NCBI GenBank assembly: GCA_002077065.1
Contig: NAJO01000116.1
Coordinates: 1 to 25,607 of the forward strand
DNA from: Cryoendolithus antarcticus
Lineage: Eukaryota; Ascomycota; Dothideomycetes; Cladosporiales; Cladosporiaceae
Reading direction: 5' to 3'
Length of the DNA: 25,607 nt
A program made the position numbers and the translations under genes. Under the pieces are notes generated by a model, which saw nothing but the letters and a program-made list of their open reading frames with translations, was not told the origin of the DNA and searched no databases. Shown in pieces: positions 20,525-25,607 of this stretch (its first letter is position 1; every line of letters starts with the position of its first letter).

Positions 20525-21058
20525 GGGTTGTCCGACTTTTGGTAAGGATACTACTCTTTGCAAAATCCTATAGCCCTTAGCTACGAGTATACTCGAAGCT
20601 ATCGATATGTCGTCGTTCCCTATAACTTCTTAGATCCTATATTATATATACTAGAATATATGTATAATATAAATTGAGTTAGTTACTATTATCTAAGACA
20701 TGTTAGACGTACGGAGATGCTATATTTGTGTAGTTATCGTAGTATACGTAGATTCGAGGTTAGATTGCGACCGTAAGTTACGTGCTCGGCGTTTGTCGAG
20801 AAGTTCTCGGCGAAGACGTGTTTTCTATTATAATACCTTATAAGACCTCCTCTAGGGCCTTATACATATTTTAAAGTAGATAGTAGTGCTTATTATTATC
20901 TATACTATAGGACTATCTACTTTATATAAGTATAAAAAGTCGCGCTAGAGTAAGAGACGTAGATTCGTGTATTCTCGCAAGTTGCGGCTCCTCCGAGCAC
21001 TCCGTAGCTGAGGGCTACAGGATTTTGCAAAGAGTGGTACCACCGAATCGGAGACAGC
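20525..21058. mobile_element. Non-autonomous element with long inverted terminal repeats (MITE-like)
   Basis: The left arm (about 20525-20600) and the right arm (about 20985-21058) are inverted copies. They share the exact 17-bp core ACTCTTTGCAAAATCCT (20553-20569; complement at about 21019-21035), followed by near-identical TAGCCCT-AGCTACG. The left arm differs from the right mainly by RIP-type changes: CTGTAG to CTATAG, and CCTCAG to CCTTAG. The interior is TA-rich and contains a hairpin, with no coding potential. Target-site duplications could not be fixed. It could instead be the remains of a larger element whose interior has been lost. Confidence 0.7.
20873..20923. repeat. Hairpin inside the MITE-like element
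   Basis: Perfect 12-bp arms, AAAGTAGATAGT (20873-20884) and its complement (20912-20923), flank a 27-nt loop. Outside these the pairing continues imperfectly for about another 12 bases, giving a stem of roughly 25 bp. Confidence 0.8.
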
Positions 21059-22234
21059 CGCAAATGCGGGGACTACAATCTTTTAGACCGCCACGGTACC
21101 CTAGGACATAGCAGACTCGGATTGCTCGGCGGGCAACAAGGACATATTGGCACTCCGCAAAGATAAAGCTGAAGAAGTCGATCACTACGTGCTTCGTCCA
21201 GAGGTCCTTTGGGGAGCGCTTCATGTGGTATGTATAGAGTCCCTTCGTAATGCCAGTAGTGACAACGGGAGTCGGAGCACTTCGTGGTGTCGACTGAGCC
21301 AGAAAACTCTGCGAGACGTGCCGGCTCGTAGCCGGCTCTATGAATTGGATCCACCAGTGCAACCAGGTCAGCCCGTCGTCGTGTCTCGCGCAGACTTGCC
21401 CATGATCAGAGTCATATCGTTGACGGTCTCTGTGATAGTGAGCAATTTTGGTTTGCTCTTGGCCAGATCTGCGAGAGCATGATGCCCATCGTCTGGGCTT
21501 GCTATGTCGCGATGATGCTCGTAGATCCTCTAGACCAGACTTGGGTTGCGGGCGAAATTGGATAGTTTCGTGATGTCGAATGTACATGACTGGTCGACTT
21601 CGTACGTCTCGACGGGATAATTTAGGTGATTAGGCGGACGATTGGAGAGAGCCGAGTCTGTACCCAGAATTACAAGAATGTTGTTCGATCTTTTGAGGTA
21701 GATAGCTAATTGATCTTTAGAGCGGCCCATGGTGCCTACGTAGATAATCACGTCTCTACGTGAATGCCTCTTGTCATATACGTGTGCCCTTCGCTAGGCC
21801 GCATGACCGAATAAGCGATGAAGAAATCGCGTCGTGAATGCTTTGCGTACCGAGACACACCTGCCTGCGCGCGCTAAGACTTTCTCAATAAGCCTAATAT
21901 TGAACTGCATTACCGAAGACCCTCTCGTGTCTATGCCTGATACTAGTACGCCGTGCGTATCGACACTGACGTGCCGCCTCTAAATGTAGCTATTGAGGAA
22001 CATACTGTAGGCGGGATCTTAGAGACATATCAGGACCCAAAAACGGAGTCCATAGCACAAATTGCATCCGACCCATGCTATCTGTTATCTAAGCTTAGCA
22101 TCACATACTACCTTTGGCTACCTAGCAAGTGCGAAATGATCGGGGTTAGTCAGCGCTTGCTTTATGTGCGGTGGCTCTGATCAGATTACAAGGCAGATGT
22201 CGATGGTTCTAACGAAGGTGCTGTAGTATTCCTC
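21059..22234. other. Decayed minus-strand coding traces, no intact gene
   Basis: Minus-strand frames between 21073 and 21540 read protein-like segments (AGYEPARLAEFSGSVD, YWHYEGTLYIPHEAL, and DGHHALADLAKSKPKLLTIT in another frame) broken by stops and frame changes. I cannot name the parent. From 21590 to 22234 I see nothing supported. Confidence 0.3.
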
Positions 22235-22853
22235 GGTGTAAGAATGCTATATGCTCGTACCATGACATGCTGCTTTCCATGGACGCCAACAGAGAAGCTT
22301 ACAGTTCTTGGTAAGTTCACCCGATCTCCGCGATAACTTGGCCTCTGCCATATGAATAGGAGAGACGAGACGAGATCGAGACTGCACAATGAGAGACTGA
22401 AGGACAAGCTTGCTCCGGAAGTGCAACCCCACGCATTTGGAACGAAGCGAATCTCGCTTGAGAACGGGTTCTACGAAATCTTCAACCAATCCAATGTCAG
22501 TCTCGTCAACATCGACGAGACACCCGTCATGTCGGTGACGGAAAAGGGAATCAAGACTACAGAGAAAGAGTAAGAATTTGATCTCATTGTGTGTGCGACA
22601 GGTTTCGACGCCATCACAGGGGGCCTCAAGCAGATGAATATTACTGGGCAGAAGGGCACCCTAGTCGAGCATTGGGAGAAACGCTTGGCCACGTATCTCG
22701 GCCTTTCTATCGCTGGTTTCCTAAACAGTGAGTCTCTTGAAGCGAGACACAACCTCTACAATCCATCGCTGAACGTGCGACTCTACAGTGTTCTTCACCC
22801 ATGGCCCGCAAGCACCGACTGCACTGTGCAACGGCCCTACCTGTGGCGAGTAT
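22235..22853 (+). pseudogene. Baeyer-Villiger/flavin monooxygenase fragment, truncated
   Basis: Fragment of a cyclohexanone-monooxygenase-like flavoenzyme, which inserts oxygen into ketones using FAD and NADPH. Three exons splice correctly. About 22235-22310 reads SYHDMLLSMDANREAYSS. Intron 22311-22359 (GTAAGT...AATAG) leads into WRDETRSRL. The second exon contains QPHAFGTKRISLENGFYE, VSLVNIDETPV, the family motif CATGFDAITGG and LATYLGLSIAGF. Intron 22728-22788 (GTGAGT, branch GCTGAAC, CTACAG) leads to MFFTHGPQAPTALCNGPTC. An in-frame TAA at 22571-22573 replaces what is probably Trp before EFDLIVCATGF. The Rossmann FAD and NADPH motifs that should precede 22235 are not seen. The C-terminus ends at about 22853, where the TA-rich insert begins. 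Confidence 0.88.
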
Positions 22854-22854
22854 A

Positions 22855-23234
22855 CTGATAGATTCGCGCCGGAATGGCTAACTTTAGCGATATAGAGATA
22901 TAAACTAGGTTAAACGTTAAAAGGACGTACTTCGTCTTATATATACCTACTGTCTAGCTGAGCTATATTGTTGCCCAACGCTAGTATACCTAGTCCGGCT
23001 ATCGCGGAGCTAATAGTCGGAGTACGAGGTACAAAATAAAGAAGTATATACAAGCTCCTAGTATATAGGGACTAGGCACGTCCCCGACTCTACGCACGTT
23101 CGTACGAGTATATTTGACTACGTTAAAGATAGTGTCTTAGACTATACGAAAACTATACATAGTAATAACGAGAAGTAAACCAGATAAGATTTAGATATAG
23201 CTACGATATATTTATAGGTTTCTACTATACTACG
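22855..23234. repeat. Second TA-rich, RIP-like insert
   Basis: Composition changes abruptly right after the monooxygenase motif GPTC and returns to normal near 23235. CpA and TpG are under-represented, at about seven each in some 350 bases, but less extremely than at 20 kb, while TpA and CpG are common. No coding potential and no terminal repeats were identified. Confidence 0.65.
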
Positions 23235-23600
23235 TTGGATCCGATAAAGGCCTTAGGTCTCGGTACGTCTGGAAGGGACTGGGAGCAATTCTTGGTCTGT
23301 CTCGAGTATGAACACCTGCAATTAGTGCATTCTGACATTCCGACAGATCGTCACCCTGACCACATCAAGAGCCATGCTGCGGTAGCATCAGGAGCAATTG
23401 GTGGCGAGGGGAGCATAGGGTGAAATCAGGCGGACTGTGGCGACTCGAGCGCTGTTCGATGCGATCAACATTGAACTCGAGGCATGGCACGTACAGGAAT
23501 TTCGAGACAGCGTCCTAGATGAGCGCATGTATATTCTCATGCCCAACTTCGTACGACGCATTCGAGCTGAACATCCCATCAGCGGAGCAATGACTGGAAG
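23235..23600 (+). pseudogene. Unrecognised gene fragment with a one-base frameshift
   Basis: Two adjacent frames read as one protein if a single G is removed from the GGG at about 23418-23421. SHAAVASGAIGGEGSIG passes directly into EIRRTVATRALFDAINIELE and DSVLDERMYILMPNFVRRIR. The 5' side is cut by the TA-rich insert. The family is unknown to me; it is not the missing C-terminus of the monooxygenase as far as I can tell. Reading past about 23600 becomes less convincing, although the frame stays open to 23880. Confidence 0.4.
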
Positions 23601-25607
23601 GCCAGCTGTCAGCGCATTGTCTTTACCACCGCTGGCGGGAGCCCTTCCATATACATCGATCTTTCACGCAACCCTCGGTCAGAGTCCGAAAATGAAGCTA
23701 ATCGAGGAAGCGGGTCGTGAATCATCACGTAGCACACGCATGAACCCCGATCGCCAATGCAGCTTGGGAGAGCGGGACCAAGAGGGCGACAGTAGAGCAC
23801 ATGAGCGATTATGCGGAACAAGAGTAAGAATAGCACTGAGCAGGGCATGCTGCAGCATGGCGTCGTATGGAGCAGCGTAGTAGGTAGTGCCTAGATCGGG
23901 TTCAAGTTATCGAGCACTAGTCACGAAGAACGCAGAGATTGGCAGACACGATGGGTCGGGACGGAGGGCATGGATAGTGTAGTGTAACAGATGAAGCTCA
24001 ATGAGAGACCACTTCGTCCCACTCGGTTTACTGAGAGCGACAATTGTGCAATCTTCTGCGTGGTCTCAATTTTGTATTTGTAAGCTCGAGCCTTCGTCGG
24101 TGTCTCACGCTGATCCCTCTTTGCACCAAGCTCCCCTGCTATAGCTGTGATCAGTAGCACCGACAGAGGATATTTCTCAGTGAAGTGAACGTACTGACAA
24201 GGCTCGGCCCTATCGACGCCATACATACAATTGAGTGCTTCTGCACGCCTGGGTGCTTTCTTAAGTGGTCGCTCAGACGTTGGCGTGCGGCCACGGTCGA
24301 CAACCCAGTCAATGGTAGGAAGCGACAGAAATCTCCTTTCTTTCCATGCTTCGAAACATTCCCGTTCAATTGGTGTCACGCCTTGAATGGCTCGCGTCTC
24401 CGGTGGTTCAAAATTCAGACCGCCATATATCAGCCCGGTTGTAGCAGCAATAGAGTGGCCGAAGTGAAGAACATAAAGATATGAAGAGACTTTTGCGTTC
24501 AAGACTGTCAAATAATCATTTCCCCCGGGCAATGGGAGCAGGGCGATTGGAGGTACGGTGCATTCCATCACTTCGCAGACAGCACGTGAATTAGGAGCCA
24601 CACCTCACGCGAGGAGAGAACGAGAGCATTCGGCCGTTGGAAAAAAGCAGTGCGAAACCACCATCGTCGACTGCTTCGAGGTGGTCTCTGGCATACGTCT
24701 GCTGCATGTGCATACTCAAGACTCGTGTCTTGCATATATCGAAAGTGTGAGTCACCGTTTCTGGCGAAGCCAGTGCGAAGATATTTCGGCGGCAGTAGAA
24801 CGACGCCGAGCTTCTTGAGCGCATAGGACATCATGCAACATCGGCAAGCGCGTGTGCGTAACAAAAGTCCCAGCACAAAGAGCCGAAGCAGGAGTGTACG
24901 CAAGGGTAGGCACTCGGCCACACAGCCAAACGACGATGATGATGGAGCACTGTACCCGACGCAGCAAGATCAACATAGCCAGCCAGATTCCGCTATTGGT
25001 CTCGAGTGTGATAGTAGTCTTGCTAGAGGCAGACTTGAGACGAGAGAGAGAAGGGTGGGCAACGAGCGAAATCACAAGATGAGCAACGGAAGAAAAGGAT
25101 CCTTTCCGTGTCGACATGACTTACGTTTAAGTCACGGCGATCGTAAAGGAGTAGAGTACAGGAAGCACCTTTTCATGCATACGTTTCCCGCGCGGTACAC
25201 ATAGTGGCATAGCTGCGTCGAAGGATCCGCACCAACGGGTGATGTCGTACGACTTTGCGGGTCTCAAGGTTGCCGTCCGGTATGAGGCAGATGGCTACCT
25301 AGAGGAAAAGTTGTAAGAGGAGCTTCTGTCTCTAGAGAGGGTACAGCTGAGGGCGACCATCGCAGTGAAATGCCCAAGATCGAAGACATCAGAATTCGTC
25401 CAGCCGGCCATCTCATCCCACAATGCGCGATCTTCGAACTCTAGACTCGCAGCCATTGGAAAAATCAACACGATCATCTGGCAGAGCACATGCCACGTCT
25501 GTAGGTACCACAGATTCCGTTCCTGGTACTAGCCTTCACGAACAGAGCTAGTTTAAGCCGGAGAACATAACCGTTCAGAATGTCAAGTCCGAGGCCCAGA
25601 AGTGACA
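23601..25607. other. Mostly unassigned right end
   Basis: The best candidate is the minus-strand frame 23921-24601: 226 residues, uninterrupted, starting at an ATG, with NFEPPETRAIQGVTPIER and FLSLPTIDWVVDRGR. I recognise no family. Overlapping frames on both strands at 24568-25204 are short of evidence. From 25205 to the end nothing is supported. Confidence 0.3.

Noticed and set aside
22855..23234. TA-rich insert as a centromere- or telomere-type sequence
   Set aside because: No telomeric repeats or tandem arrays; CpA/TpG depletion points to a RIP-mutated repeat.
1..25607. tRNA, rRNA or CRISPR-like arrays
   Set aside because: No cloverleaf with a GTTCRANNC box, no rRNA-like segment and no regularly spaced repeats were found by eye; the gene structure is eukaryotic.

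Overview
This window is nuclear DNA of a filamentous ascomycete (Pezizomycotina; I would not name a genus). The evidence is short GT...AG introns of about 49-61 nt with CTRAY-type branch points, fungal-type proteins (an SSU1 sulfite pump, an RRM-YTH protein, a DUF1275 membrane protein, a cyclohexanone-monooxygenase-like enzyme), a decayed Fot1/pogo-like transposase, and TA-rich tracts that have lost CpA/TpG but kept CpG. That last pattern is the signature of repeat-induced point mutation (RIP).

Layout. 1-861: decayed transposase running off the left edge (minus strand). 862-6990: gene-poor, with two unrecognised plus-strand genes that I support through splicing: 3104-3826, and 5220-5998, which has a signal peptide and, after an intron, a GPI-like hydrophobic tail. 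7006-8566: RRM-YTH RNA-binding protein, minus strand, broken. 9888-11392: intact four-exon SSU1-type sulfite efflux pump. About 11735-13669: amidase-signature pseudogene, minus strand, with many lesions. 14937-15305: unrecognised decayed reading frame. 15421-16206: intact DUF1275/YoaK-like membrane protein. 16940-17845 and 18280-19349: a divergent pair, an ETHE1/Blh-like metallo-beta-lactamase-fold persulfide dioxygenase (one premature stop) and a YeeE/YedE sulfur transporter. About 19900-21060: strongly RIP-mutated DNA ending in a roughly 540-bp element with long inverted terminal repeats. 22235-22853: Baeyer-Villiger monooxygenase fragment cut off by a second TA-rich insert (about 22855-23235). 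23236-25607: decayed, mostly unrecognised reading frames.

How the genes may work together. Three neighbours handle inorganic sulfur. YeeE/YedE proteins import thiosulfate-type sulfur, persulfide dioxygenases oxidise glutathione persulfide to sulfite, and SSU1 exports sulfite. The dioxygenase and YeeE genes share a 434-bp divergent promoter, which resembles the bacterial bigR/blh gene neighbourhood. Around this block most other genes are broken. Many of the stops can be explained by C-to-T changes at CpA, so the region looks like an accessory compartment exposed to RIP in which SSU1 and DUF1275 have stayed intact. No database search was possible; family calls come from recognised motifs.
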